This document shows, in pieces, positions 53,303 to 63,343 of a stretch of DNA of 64,000 bases; the stretch's first letter is position 1, and every line of letters starts with the position of its first letter. The stretch is taken from contig NZ_CP102268.1 of the NCBI RefSeq assembly GCF_025148285.1, positions 2,335,001 through 2,399,000 on the forward strand. The letters are read 5' to 3'. The position numbers were made by a program, and so were the translations under genes. Source of the stretch: Marvinbryantia formatexigens DSM 14469 (GTDB lineage Bacteria > Bacillota > Clostridia > Lachnospirales > Lachnospiraceae). The notes under the pieces were generated by a model that had not been told where the DNA came from, did not search any database, and worked only from the letters and a program-made list of their open reading frames with translations.

Positions 53303-54157
53303 ATGAGTGTAAAGATTATATCGGACAGTACCTGCGATTTATCAAAAGAACTGATTGAAAAATATAAGATACAGATTTTGCCGCTGCATGTGATTCTGGG
53401 AGAGCGGGAATGTCTGGACGGCATCAATATCAGCCCGGATGAAATTTACCGGTGGGCGGATGAGAACCGCTCCGTGCCGGGTACGTCGGCGCCTTCTATA
53501 ACGGAAACCATGCAGCTTCTGCAGAAATGCGGCTCGGATGGCAGTGAGATAGTCTGCTTTTCTATTTCGGAAAAGATGTCCACTACCGCCAATGTGATGC
53601 GGCTTGCCGCCAAGGAACTGGATATGGAGGACCGTGTTTTTGTGGTGGATTCAGAAAATCTGTCCACCGGAGTGGGATTGCTTGTACTGGAAGCGGCAAC
53701 TATGGCGTTGGAGGGCAGAACGGCGGGAGAAATTGTCACGCAGATTCAGAAGCTGAGACCGTGCGTGAGAGCAAGCTTCGTTGTCGATACGTTAATCTAT
53801 CTGCAGAGAGGCGGCAGGTGCGGCAGCGTTACAGCGCTGGCAGGGGGCGCTCTGAAGCTGCATCCCCGGATTGTCGTTTCCAATGGGGAGATGCAGGCGG
53901 ACCGGAAATATCGCGGAAAAATGGAGAAGGTTCTGCTGAATTATGCGGATGATTTGAAGCCGCAGCTTTTAAATGCCAGAAGAAACCGGGTATTTGTCAC
54001 GCATTCCGGCTGCAGCGCGGAAATTGTGGAGCTGGTCTGCCAGCACATTAAGGCGCTGGGAATATTTGAAGAAATCCTGGTGACCAGAGCCGGCAGCGTC
54101 ATTTCCAGTCATTGCGGTCCGGGGACGCTGGGCGTGCTGTTTATTGAACGCGGATAA
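53303..54157 (+). CDS. DegV-family fatty-acid-binding protein
   Basis: 284 residues. VKIISDSTCDLS at the N-terminus, the TSAPSITETM segment and YLQRGGRCGS are DegV hallmarks; the family binds a free fatty acid in a pocket between two domains. In Firmicutes some members (FakB) present fatty acids to the kinase FakA for phosphorylation. No fakA is seen here, so which role applies is open. RBS AAGGAGAAA. Confidence 0.93.
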   Translation: MSVKIISDSTCDLSKELIEKYKIQILPLHVILGERECLDGINISPDEIYRWADENRSVPGTSAPSITETMQLLQKCGSDGSEIVCFSISEKMSTTANVMRLAAKELDMEDRVFVVDSENLSTGVGLLVLEAATMALEGRTAGEIVTQIQKLRPCVRASFVVDTLIYLQRGGRCGSVTALAGGALKLHPRIVVSNGEMQADRKYRGKMEKVLLNYADDLKPQLLNARRNRVFVTHSGCSAEIVELVCQHIKALGIFEEILVTRAGSVISSHCGPGTLGVLFIERG

Positions 54158-54202
54158 GCATTCCCACGCTTAAGGTGCGCAGGGCACTAAGCGGTGGAAT
54201 GC
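54158..54202. terminator. Long hairpin between convergent degV and AAA genes
   Basis: GCATTCC pairs with GGAATGC, CGCTTA with TAAGCG, and an inner GTGC with GCAC. There is no long T-run, but position and size suit a bidirectional terminator. Confidence 0.6.
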
Positions 54203-54213
54203 GAATATTTGCT

Positions 54214-55923
54214 TTACAGGGAATAAAGCGGGCTTCCAATCAGCACGGTTTTTCCCCTGAAGGCAAAGCCATATTTCCGGATCCGGCTCTGCGGTATCCC
54301 TCTGGCTTCCAGTACAGAGGTATATTCTTTATCCTCAATCTGCTGCAGGGCGGCTTTTACGGTGTCGGCTAACGTTTTTTCATCCTCCGGGTCCTGCACC
54401 TTGAATTCCATGATAATGCCGGCGTCCTGCGCATTCCGCGGTTCCATGAGAACATCATATCTGCCGAAGCCGCTTTCACGGTTGGAGGTAATGATGTAAC
54501 GGTCTTCCAGCGTCACCATCAGTCCGAGTACAAAGCCGTGATAGAAGCGTTCCGGTTCACTTTCCTCTGAGGGGCGGTTTCCGCTGTCAAAATAGCTGAA
54601 GGTTGTTTTTGTGATGCGGTTCATGTAGGCATTCATCGCCTTCAAATCATCTGCCAGAAGCCCTTTGATAAAATCATTATAATTTGATGCGGAGGAGGCA
54701 AACCATCCTTTTACCATATTCCGGAACATGATTTTCGTTTCATAATTGGTAATTTCCAGCTCGTAGACCTGTCTCCAGCCGGAGTATGCCGTTTTTTCCG
54801 TTCTGCGGTTTTTTACCCGGAGATAGCCGCTTGCCAGAAGCAGGCTCCAGATTGCGCTTTCATCCAGATTAAGCTGATTATATACAATCTGTTCATCAAT
54901 TTCTGTACAGATGGAACCGCCATCCAGTAGCTGCTGAAAAGAGTCCTTTACCTGTTTTGTACCTTCGCGGATCAGCTTTCCTGCCAGACTGTTGCTGCTG
55001 GTATTCGCCCAATAGGGGGAAAACTGCTGTTTGTCCAGAAAATTGATAATGGACCACGGATTGTAAATGTCTGCTTTATGCCCAAATATAAAACCGTCGT
55101 ACCAGTCTTTCACTTCTTCTTTTTTGTCAGAGAGACAATATTCGTCCAATGCGGAAAAAACCTCTTCCTCCGTAAAACCAAAGCAGTCTTCATATTTATT
55201 GGAAGTGGTTGTTATAATTTCCAGATTGTTCAGGTCAGAGAAGATAGATTCCCGGCTGACCAGCGTGATTCCGGTCATAATTGCGCGCTCCAGATAAGGG
55301 TTTCCCTTAAATGTGGCATTAAATAAACTGCGGGTAAAAGCCGCCAGTTTTTCCCAATATCCATTTACATAAGCTTCCTGCATGGGAGTGTCATATTCGT
55401 CCAGAAGAATGATGGCTTTTTTTCGATATCTGCGATACAGATATTCGGACATTCTGCGCAGAGAAATCGTAATTGCGGCATCATCGCTGTCTGAGGAGAG
55501 CGCGTTGTAGTATGTTTTTTCTTTTTCCCCTAACGTATCGTCTTCGGCAAGAAAGGCATATTTGTTATAGATATCTATAATGGACTCGCAGATTTTTTTC
55601 CGCGCCTGTTCATAGGAGACCTCTTTAATATCGGCGAAGCTTAAAGATATCACCGGATACGTACCCTGCAGTGTCCGGCAGGCGCAATCTTTCCAGATAT
55701 TTGTGTTTTCGAATAATTTGCTGCCGGCATATTCGACGGAGAAGAAATGCTCCACCATGCTCATGGTAAGTGTTTTTCCAAAACGGCGCGGGCGGGTGAT
55801 TAATGTCACATCGTCCATAGATTCCCACCATTCTTTGATAAACAGCGTTTTGTCTACATAAAATACATTCCGGGTAATTATTTTTTCAAAATCCTGGATT
55901 CCGATTCCTATTGTTTTTGCCAC
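54214..55923 (-). CDS. AAA-ATPase-like protein with C-terminal PD-(D/E)XK nuclease domain
   Basis: 569 residues. The N-terminal AAA-ATPase_like domain (PF09820-type) has a Walker A variant RPRRFGKT at residues 44-51 and Walker B IILLDEYD near 172; the C-terminal PDDEXK_9-like domain has Asp490 in RYDVLM and Glu506-x-Lys508 in MEFKV. Such proteins are abundant and often multicopy in gut Firmicutes and Bacteroidetes; a role in defence or genome maintenance is suspected but not established. GTG start with AGGAGGT 7 bases upstream. It stands next to a toxin-antitoxin-like pair. Confidence 0.88.
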   Translation of the reverse strand: MAKTIGIGIQDFEKIITRNVFYVDKTLFIKEWWESMDDVTLITRPRRFGKTLTMSMVEHFFSVEYAGSKLFENTNIWKDCACRTLQGTYPVISLSFADIKEVSYEQARKKICESIIDIYNKYAFLAEDDTLGEKEKTYYNALSSDSDDAAITISLRRMSEYLYRRYRKKAIILLDEYDTPMQEAYVNGYWEKLAAFTRSLFNATFKGNPYLERAIMTGITLVSRESIFSDLNNLEIITTTSNKYEDCFGFTEEEVFSALDEYCLSDKKEEVKDWYDGFIFGHKADIYNPWSIINFLDKQQFSPYWANTSSNSLAGKLIREGTKQVKDSFQQLLDGGSICTEIDEQIVYNQLNLDESAIWSLLLASGYLRVKNRRTEKTAYSGWRQVYELEITNYETKIMFRNMVKGWFASSASNYNDFIKGLLADDLKAMNAYMNRITKTTFSYFDSGNRPSEESEPERFYHGFVLGLMVTLEDRYIITSNRESGFGRYDVLMEPRNAQDAGIIMEFKVQDPEDEKTLADTVKAALQQIEDKEYTSVLEARGIPQSRIRKYGFAFRGKTVLIGSPLYSL

Positions 55924-55963
55924 ACGGACACCTCCTTCTGCTGCATAGTATCCTTATTCTGAT

Positions 55964-55992
55964 ATTATAGACTTTCTTTTCCGTCCGCACAA
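55964..55992 (-). promoter_or_regulatory. Promoter of the AAA/PD-(D/E)XK gene
   Basis: On the minus strand TATAAT (55964-55969) is perfect and TTGTGC (55987-55992) lies 17 bp upstream of it. Confidence 0.6.
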
Positions 55993-56049
55993 CCACAATT
56001 TCGTTATTATTTTGATAGTTTTACGGTTAAGGAATACTGAAAATGCCAC

Positions 56050-56078
56050 TTGAAAATACTTCGGCATACCGATATAAT
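56050..56078 (+). promoter_or_regulatory. Promoter of the XRE/nucleotidyltransferase pair
   Basis: TTGAAA (56050-56055) and perfect TATAAT (56073-56078) are 17 bp apart. ATGCC (56043-56047) and GGCAT (56063-56067) flank the -35 box and could be an operator for the XRE protein. Confidence 0.72.
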
Positions 56079-56103
56079 ATAATCAGAAAGGAATGGATGA
56101 AGT

Positions 56104-56694
56104 ATGATTATTGATGATTTGCTTCTGGAGGCTAAAATGAGCCGTTATAAGTTAAGCAAAGAAAGTGGTGTTGCACAGGCAACGATATCAGATATTTGCA
56201 ATGGAAAAGCGTCAATGGAAAAATGCTCTGCAGGAACGCTGTACAAAATTGCAAAAGTTTTGAATGTGACTGTGGATTCGCTATTAGAGGCAGAAGGGCA
56301 ATCAAATGCAGAAAATAAGGAATATCGCAGTTCTTTTGAAACATTCAAAAGTAATATTTGTCATCATGTGAAGGATATGGGGGATATTGACTTTATCATT
56401 GAGATACTTGAAAGCGATAAAATTCGGAATTTATATAAAAAAAAGTGGTATCCGGAATCGCTGTATCTGCTGGGCATGGTTGACTACCTTTCTAAAGTTA
56501 ACGATTTGCCGATATGTACGAATTATAATGATATCCGGAAGCATAAACTGGCGCAAACGGTGTATCCTTCAAGTGTGTTGATTCGGGCAGCAGTCATGCA
56601 TAGCGAAGAGGTTAAAGCGGAAGCGAGAAGAAAAGCAATTCCGGAATTCATGCGGTTTAATATAGTGGAAAGCGAGGTAAGAAATCTTGTCTGA
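56104..56694 (+). CDS. XRE-family regulator, probable antitoxin
   Basis: 196 residues. The helix-turn-helix lies at about residues 10-62 (SRYKLSKESGVAQATISDIC, then LYKIAKVLNVTVDSLL). The C-terminal 120 residues are helical and of no family I recognise, with basic and aromatic patches (YKKKWYPESLYLLGMVDYL). It overlaps the nucleotidyltransferase gene by 8 bases, the layout of a type II/IV toxin-antitoxin pair in which the regulator represses the operon. Confidence 0.84.
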   Translation: MIIDDLLLEAKMSRYKLSKESGVAQATISDICNGKASMEKCSAGTLYKIAKVLNVTVDSLLEAEGQSNAENKEYRSSFETFKSNICHHVKDMGDIDFIIEILESDKIRNLYKKKWYPESLYLLGMVDYLSKVNDLPICTNYNDIRKHKLAQTVYPSSVLIRAAVMHSEEVKAEARRKAIPEFMRFNIVESEVRNLV

Positions 56695-57397
56695 AGTTTC
56701 TTTTACGAAAGATAATCTTGACGGTTATTTGAAAGAACTTTCCAGGGAATTCCGTAAAATGAATGGGACGCGGATGCCTGCGGAGATTATTCTGATTGGC
56801 GGCGCGGCTGTTTTGATTAATTATGGATTTCGTGAAATGACCTATGACATAGATGCAATTATACAGGCATCGTCTACAATGAAAGACGCAATTAACCATG
56901 TTGGAGACCGAATGGGGCTTCCCAATGGCTGGTTGAATACAGATTTTATGAAAACGACATCATATACGCCTAAGCTGATTCAGTATTCCAGATATTATAA
57001 GACTTTTTCAAATGTGCTGAGAATACGGACTATATCGGCTGAGTATCTTGTTGTTATGAAACTAATGGCAGGAAGACAATATAAAAACGATTTGTCGGAT
57101 GTGGCAGGAATCCTGTTGGAGCAGAAAAATGCTGGGAAAGAAATCAGTTTTGAAAGCGTAAAGAGAGCAGCCGGGGAGCTCTATGGAGGTTATGATAACT
57201 TGCCGGAAACCTCCCGGACATTTATTGAGGCTGTTTATCAGAATGCGAATCTGGCGGAGCTCTATACGAAAATCTGTGAGGAGGAGAAACAAAATAAAAA
57301 TATTCTGCTGGAATTTGAGGATGATTATCCGGAGGTTCTCAATGGTGATAATCTTGCTGAAATACTGAAAGCCGCTAAGGCAAAGAAAAATAGATGA
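56687..57397 (+). CDS. Nucleotidyltransferase of DUF6036/AbiEii-like type, probable toxin
   Basis: 236 residues. The nucleotidyltransferase core is Gly38-Gly39 in LIGGAAVLINYG followed by Asp54-x-Asp56 in YDIDAI. The middle contains the EYLVVMKLMAGRQYKNDLSD block typical of DUF6036/AbiEii-like proteins, in which the domain modifies tRNA or another target. It begins with TTG at 56687, inside the antitoxin gene, after GCGAGG. A/T content is higher than in the neighbours, which suggests transfer. The toxin role is inferred from family and pairing. Confidence 0.84.
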   Translation: MSEVSFTKDNLDGYLKELSREFRKMNGTRMPAEIILIGGAAVLINYGFREMTYDIDAIIQASSTMKDAINHVGDRMGLPNGWLNTDFMKTTSYTPKLIQYSRYYKTFSNVLRIRTISAEYLVVMKLMAGRQYKNDLSDVAGILLEQKNAGKEISFESVKRAAGELYGGYDNLPETSRTFIEAVYQNANLAELYTKICEEEKQNKNILLEFEDDYPEVLNGDNLAEILKAAKAKKNR

Positions 57398-57457
57398 TAT
57401 ATGATATAGAAAAATAAAGGAAATATTTTATTTTCAGGCGGCCGCGTGGCGCACCGC

Positions 57458-58291
57458 CTATTGCGCTGACAGGGACACCATGTGTTCTCCGGAGGGCGCC
57501 GCCTGGTTCAGCCGCCGGTATTCCCGCGGCGTCATGCGGAAGCGCTCCTGGAAAACGCGGTTAAAGGTACGCTGGCTGGAAAAGCCGGCGTTTTCATAGG
57601 CTTCTGTGATGCTCTGGTCCGTGTGGCGGAGCAGATGGCACACGTAATCAAGGCGGACATCGTTGAGATAGCCGTTAAAATTGGTGTGAAATGTTTTAGA
57701 AAATACGCCGGAAAGCGCGCAGGGGCTGTATCCAAGAGCCTTTGCCATCCCGGAAAGCGAGAGTTCTTCTGTAAAATGTCCTGCAATGTAGGCGACGGTA
57801 CGGTAGATTATGTCGTTGCTGCCGACAGAGCTTTTTTCAGCAAAGCTGAAATGCGGCATGGCTCTTGCAAGGATGATTTGTGTATAGGACTGCTGAAGTA
57901 CGGCAGTCTCTTTTTCATAAGCGGTTTCGGACAGCCGGTTCAGCGCATAGGGAATATCCGGGTGAACGGCGTCGGCTCTGATAACCGGATACCGGGGACA
58001 GAACTGCTGCAGGGCGGGCTGGTAGCTTCCGCATAATGCGGGGGATGCGAGAAGATAAATTGCTTTGCAGGGGCGGCTGTCGAATACCTGGTAGTGGTGG
58101 ATGAGCTCCGGAAATACGATTCCGAAGTCATGCGTATCCATGTGATATAATTCCTGTCCGACACCAAGCTCCAGCGACCCCTCCGTTACATAAATGAACT
58201 CGGCGGACTTATGAAGGTGCGGAGAAACATGGCGGGATTTTTTATGGAAAATCTCAAGATTGTTTTTACAATCCTTATAAACAGGCAGCAT
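57458..58291 (-). CDS. AraC-family transcriptional regulator
   Basis: 277 residues. A cupin sensor (SPHLHKSAEFIYVTEG, with paired His) and a C-terminal AraC DNA-binding domain (LSLSGMAKALGYSPCALSGV; GFSSQRTFNRVFQERF). RBS GAGGAGGTTTTGCT. It is divergent from the 25-residue peptide gene and lies near glpK; targets are unknown. Confidence 0.9.
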   Translation of the reverse strand: MLPVYKDCKNNLEIFHKKSRHVSPHLHKSAEFIYVTEGSLELGVGQELYHMDTHDFGIVFPELIHHYQVFDSRPCKAIYLLASPALCGSYQPALQQFCPRYPVIRADAVHPDIPYALNRLSETAYEKETAVLQQSYTQIILARAMPHFSFAEKSSVGSNDIIYRTVAYIAGHFTEELSLSGMAKALGYSPCALSGVFSKTFHTNFNGYLNDVRLDYVCHLLRHTDQSITEAYENAGFSSQRTFNRVFQERFRMTPREYRRLNQAAPSGEHMVSLSAQ

Positions 58292-58342
58292 AGCAAAACC
58301 TCCTCATAGAATTTGGCTGGTTTTTCATGGGATTTGACACGT

Positions 58343-58371
58343 ATTATACAGAAAAAACGGCTATAACGCAA
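58343..58371 (-). promoter_or_regulatory. Promoter of the AraC gene at 57458
   Basis: On the minus strand TATAAT (58343-58348) is perfect; TTGCGT (58366-58371) lies 17 bp upstream. The opposite strand of the same stretch carries TTGACA at 58334-58339, with no -10 box at the right distance. Confidence 0.6.
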
Positions 58372-58403
58372 ATGTAAAAAGAAAAGAAAGAGAGGTTTTA
58401 AGT

Positions 58404-58481
58404 ATGTGGAAAAAAATAAAACAGTATTTCAGAGAGTGTTATGAGTATTATGCAGAGTTAAGCTGCAGAATGTACAGATAA
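58404..58481 (+). CDS. 25-residue peptide gene with its own terminator
   Basis: The frame encodes MWKKIKQYFRECYEYYAELS followed by CRMYR. The AGAGAGG site is 9 bases upstream and TAA is at 58479-58481. A strong terminator follows 42 bases later, so this is a complete small transcription unit. The peptide is basic at both ends, very rich in aromatic residues (one Trp, five Tyr, one Phe), has two Cys and should form an amphipathic helix. No family recognised. Confidence 0.6.
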   Translation: MWKKIKQYFRECYEYYAELSCRMYR

Positions 58482-58522
58482 GGACAGAACACCGATGAAA
58501 ACAGAAGACAGAAGAGAATAGG

Positions 58523-58562
58523 GGCAGCCACAAATTGGGAGAGATTTGCGGCTGTCTTTTTT
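58523..58562 (+). terminator. Rho-independent terminator after the small peptide gene
   Basis: GGCAGCCACAAAT (58523-58535) pairs with ATTTGCGGCTGTC (58544-58556) with one mismatch and one G-T pair, followed by TTTTTT. Confidence 0.88.
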
Positions 58563-58565
58563 GTT

Positions 58566-58607
58566 TCCATGCATCCGAAGGGAGCTGCCGGCGGCAGGTC
58601 CTGCAGG
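58566..58607 (+). repeat. Dispersed 41-42-bp repeat, copy B
   Basis: A relative of 53178-53218; shared blocks are GCATC, GGGAGC, GCCGG, GGTCCTG and AGG. It also contains a small self-complementary part (CTGCC/GGCAG). It follows a terminator and precedes glpK. Confidence 0.65.
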
Positions 58608-58660
58608 TACGGAAAATCCCCGGTTGCAATGAAACGCAATCCGGGTTATCCTATAGTTAA

Positions 58661-60181
<1,521 letters not shown>

Positions 60182-60219
60182 ATACTGCCGGGCGCTCAGG
60201 CGTTTGACGGAGGCAGATA

Positions 60220-61122
60220 TTATCCGGGCGTCTGTGCCTGGTGTGCCGCCTTTCGGTACTCTGTGGGAGTACATCCGTATTCCCGGCAAAACAGCTTAGA
60301 GAAATAGCTTAAATGGTTAAACCCGCAGGATACCGCAATCTGGGCGATGCTGGAGCGGGTGTTTGCCAGCAGATACCGGCTGACCTCCAGCCGGTATTTG
60401 TTTGCAAAATCGATGGGCGATTGCCGGAGATAGCGTTTGAAGATAATGCAGCATTTGCTGCGGCTGATGTTTCCGGAGGCGGCTATGGCGTCGAGCGTCA
60501 GTGTGTCCTGGTAATGTTCGTATATGTATGAGACCATTTTTTTCTGCAGGGTCAGGTCGCTGTAATCGTATGCGGGTTCCTGTTCCAGCAGGGATTTGTG
60601 CTGCAGAAAGAGAATACGCCACAGAAGATAAAGGGTGCTTATAGCCTCCAGCTCATAGGCATCCTTTTCTTCCGTTTTCAGCAGAAGTATGCGGTTTAGC
60701 AGTGCCTGCACCTGTTCATGATTCGCAGAATCCGCCGCATAGTGAAAATATGCGATATTTTTATTTTCGATAAAAGGAGCCACGTAATACTGATAAATCT
60801 TTGGGCTGGCGTTTAATAGTCCTGGGTGAAAAAGAATGCAGATAAACCGGCATTCGCGGCGCAGGTGGGCGTAGCCGTAATGAAGCTGCCGGGAGTTGAC
60901 GACCAGACAATCCTTTTCCTTCAGCAGAATATCACGGTCATTTATACGGTAATTCATTTCACCTTCGATCACATAAATCAGCTCAATATCCTCATGCCAG
61001 TGGCAGAGGGCTTTCATGTCCGGATAGTTTGACAAAATGCCGGTCCGGATGTAAAGCGGGACGCCCGGATTATCATAGTGGACGATTTCTGACGCATCCT
61101 GCATAATATCAGTGTTTATCAT
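60220..61122 (-). CDS. AraC-family transcriptional regulator
   Basis: 300 residues. An N-terminal cupin (CHWHEDIELIYVIEGEMNYR) and a C-terminal AraC domain (LTLDAIAASGNISRSKCCII; CGFNHLSYFSKLFCREYGCTP). It is divergent from the MATE exporter, which it may control. Confidence 0.9.
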   Translation of the reverse strand: MINTDIMQDASEIVHYDNPGVPLYIRTGILSNYPDMKALCHWHEDIELIYVIEGEMNYRINDRDILLKEKDCLVVNSRQLHYGYAHLRRECRFICILFHPGLLNASPKIYQYYVAPFIENKNIAYFHYAADSANHEQVQALLNRILLLKTEEKDAYELEAISTLYLLWRILFLQHKSLLEQEPAYDYSDLTLQKKMVSYIYEHYQDTLTLDAIAASGNISRSKCCIIFKRYLRQSPIDFANKYRLEVSRYLLANTRSSIAQIAVSCGFNHLSYFSKLFCREYGCTPTEYRKAAHQAQTPG

Positions 61123-61201
61123 CTGTATCCCCTTCCCTGAATACGATTGTTATAAAAATTAAAGCGGAAAATGCTAGATATCCGCTGCCTGCTTTACTAT
61201 T

Positions 61202-61230
61202 ATTATAGCAGCGCAAAGATAAACCGGCAA
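61202..61230 (-). promoter_or_regulatory. Promoter of the AraC gene at 60220
   Basis: On the minus strand TATAAT (61202-61207) is perfect and TTGCCG (61225-61230) is 17 bp upstream. It runs into the ribosome binding site region of the divergent MATE gene. Confidence 0.55.
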
Positions 61231-61242
61231 GGGAGAGACGGC

Positions 61243-62634
61243 ATGAAATACAGGGAAAAGGCAAAAAGAAACGGAGAATTTTATAAAAAGCTGTTTGCAC
61301 TGGTGATGCCTATTGCGATGCAGAATCTTATGTCTGCAATCGTGAGCGCTTCGGATGCCCTGATGTTGGGAATGCAGGGACAGACGGCGCTCTCTGCGGT
61401 CTCTCTTGCAACGCAGGTTTCGTTTGTGCTGAATCTGTTTTACGCGGCGCTGACAATCGGGGCGACTGTCCTGGCGGCGCAGTACTGGGGAAAGGGAGAC
61501 CGGCGGGCGGTAGAGCAGGTGCTGGCAATCGTGCTGCGGTTGTCTGTTATTGTTTCCGTTTTGTTTTTTCTGGCGGCGGTCTGCTGTCCTAAGCTTCTGA
61601 TGCGGATATTTACAAACGGGACGGAGCTGATTGCTCCGGGGGCGTCTTATCTGCGCATTGTGAGCGGCTCTTATCTCTGTATGGGCGTGTCGCAGATTTA
61701 TCTGTGCATTATGAAAAACAGCGGAAGAACCATGAGAAGCACCATATATGGCTCGTCTGCCGTTGTAATCAATCTGATATTAAATGCGGTGTTTATCTTC
61801 GGGCTGTGCGGCTTTCCGGTGATGGGAATCCGGGGAGCAGCGCTGGCAACGCTGATTGCGAGGATAGCGGAGCTGCTTCTGGTCCTGTCTGAAAACCGGA
61901 AGGAGGAGGTTGTACGTATCCGCCTGCAGTACCTGAGAGCCCCGGACTCCGCGTTAAAAAAAGATTACATCCGCTATACGACCCCGGTTCTGGCAAATGA
62001 GCTGGTATGGGGATGCGGTTTTACGATGTTTTCCGTCATTATGGGACATCTGGGAAGCGATGCGGTCGCAGCTAATTCCATCGCGAATATTGTAAAAAAT
62101 ATTATCGCCTGCTTCTGTCTTGGCATTGGGGCGGGGAGCGGGATTATTGTCGGAAACGAGCTGGGCAGAGGAAACCTGGAGAAGGCGAAGGAATACGGGC
62201 GGAAGCTGTGCAGGATTGCGCTTGCGGCAGGGGCGCTGTCCGGAATCGTCCTTCTGGCGTTAAGCCCGGTGATCTTCCTGTTTGCGTCGAATTTAAGCCT
62301 TTTGGCAAAGGAATATTTAAAAGGGATGCTGCTTATCTGCAGCTATTATCTGATTGGAAAATCCATCAATTCCACGGTGGTGGCGGGTATCTTCTGCGCC
62401 GGGGGAGATACGAAATTCGGATTGTGCTGCGATGCGGTGACGATGTGGGTGATTATCATACCGGCCGGAGCAATAGCGGCGTTTGTGCTGAAGCTGCCGG
62501 TTCTCTGGGTTTATTTCTGGCTGAATCTGGATGAATTTGTGAAGCTGCCGGCGGTTTATCATCATTATAAAAAATACAAATGGGTAAAAAATCTGACCGT
62601 GGAAAACGCGGGAATGGACAGCGGACAGGAATAG
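61243..62634 (+). CDS. MATE-family efflux transporter
   Basis: 463 residues and twelve membrane helices in two homologous halves. MPIAMQNLMSAIVSASDALM at the N-terminus and the FVLNLFYAALTIGATVLAAQ segment are typical. It exports drugs or metabolites in exchange for Na+ or H+; the substrate is unknown. ATG 61243 has GGGAGAG 6 bases upstream; the frame back to 61171 overlaps the divergent promoter and is not used. Confidence 0.92.
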   Translation: MKYREKAKRNGEFYKKLFALVMPIAMQNLMSAIVSASDALMLGMQGQTALSAVSLATQVSFVLNLFYAALTIGATVLAAQYWGKGDRRAVEQVLAIVLRLSVIVSVLFFLAAVCCPKLLMRIFTNGTELIAPGASYLRIVSGSYLCMGVSQIYLCIMKNSGRTMRSTIYGSSAVVINLILNAVFIFGLCGFPVMGIRGAALATLIARIAELLLVLSENRKEEVVRIRLQYLRAPDSALKKDYIRYTTPVLANELVWGCGFTMFSVIMGHLGSDAVAANSIANIVKNIIACFCLGIGAGSGIIVGNELGRGNLEKAKEYGRKLCRIALAAGALSGIVLLALSPVIFLFASNLSLLAKEYLKGMLLICSYYLIGKSINSTVVAGIFCAGGDTKFGLCCDAVTMWVIIIPAGAIAAFVLKLPVLWVYFWLNLDEFVKLPAVYHHYKKYKWVKNLTVENAGMDSGQE

Positions 62635-62697
62635 CTATGTTTTTACATCCGCGCGAGAGCGGCGGAAAATCAAGTAGAAAGGAAAGGTGTAAAGAAA

Positions 62698-63330
62698 ATG
62701 ACAAACAAAGAAAGAAGAGACAGACAGTTACCGTATATTTCTGACAATGAGGTTTTTGAGGAACAAAAACGGGCGCGGAGGCTGACGCAGGAGCTGAATA
62801 CGGCGGACAGGTCCGATTTTGACAGAATCAGTGAAATTGTAAAGGAGCTTCTGGGAAAATCAGACGGGGCTTTTATCAATCCGCCGTTTTACTGCGATTA
62901 CGGCACGCACATTGAAGTCGGAAAGAATTTTTTTGCAAATTATAATTGCACGATACTGGATGTGGCGAAGGTGATAATCGGGGACAACTGCCAGATGGCG
63001 CCGAATGTGGCAATTTATACGGCGGGGCATCCGGTGCATCCCGATACCCGCAATACTGCGTATGAATACGGAATAGAGGTAACGATTGGGGACAACGTCT
63101 GGATTGGCGGAAATACCGTTATCTGTCCGGGCGTGCATATCGGGAGCAATACGGTAATCGGAGCCGGAAGCGTAGTGACAAAGGACATTCCGGAATGGGT
63201 GATTGCGGCGGGCAATCCGTGCAGGGTTATCCGTAAAATCACGGAGGAGGACAGGAAATATTACTTCCGTGACCGTGCGTTTGATGAGGAAGCCTGGACG
63301 GAAGTTGAAAGGATACTTAACGAAAAGTAG
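62698..63330 (+). CDS. Sugar O-acetyltransferase (maltose/galactoside type), copy 1
   Basis: 210 residues of left-handed beta-helix enzyme. An N-terminal helical cap precedes the hexapeptide repeats. The catalytic His is in YTAGHPVHPDTR, and GDNVWIGGNTVICPGV binds the acetyl-CoA. It acetylates a sugar or its derivative, often as detoxification of non-metabolisable glycosides. RBS AGAAAGGAAAGG. A related gene follows 13 bases later. Confidence 0.93.
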   Translation: MTNKERRDRQLPYISDNEVFEEQKRARRLTQELNTADRSDFDRISEIVKELLGKSDGAFINPPFYCDYGTHIEVGKNFFANYNCTILDVAKVIIGDNCQMAPNVAIYTAGHPVHPDTRNTAYEYGIEVTIGDNVWIGGNTVICPGVHIGSNTVIGAGSVVTKDIPEWVIAAGNPCRVIRKITEEDRKYYFRDRAFDEEAWTEVERILNEK

Positions 63331-63343
63331 AGGAGAATATGCT

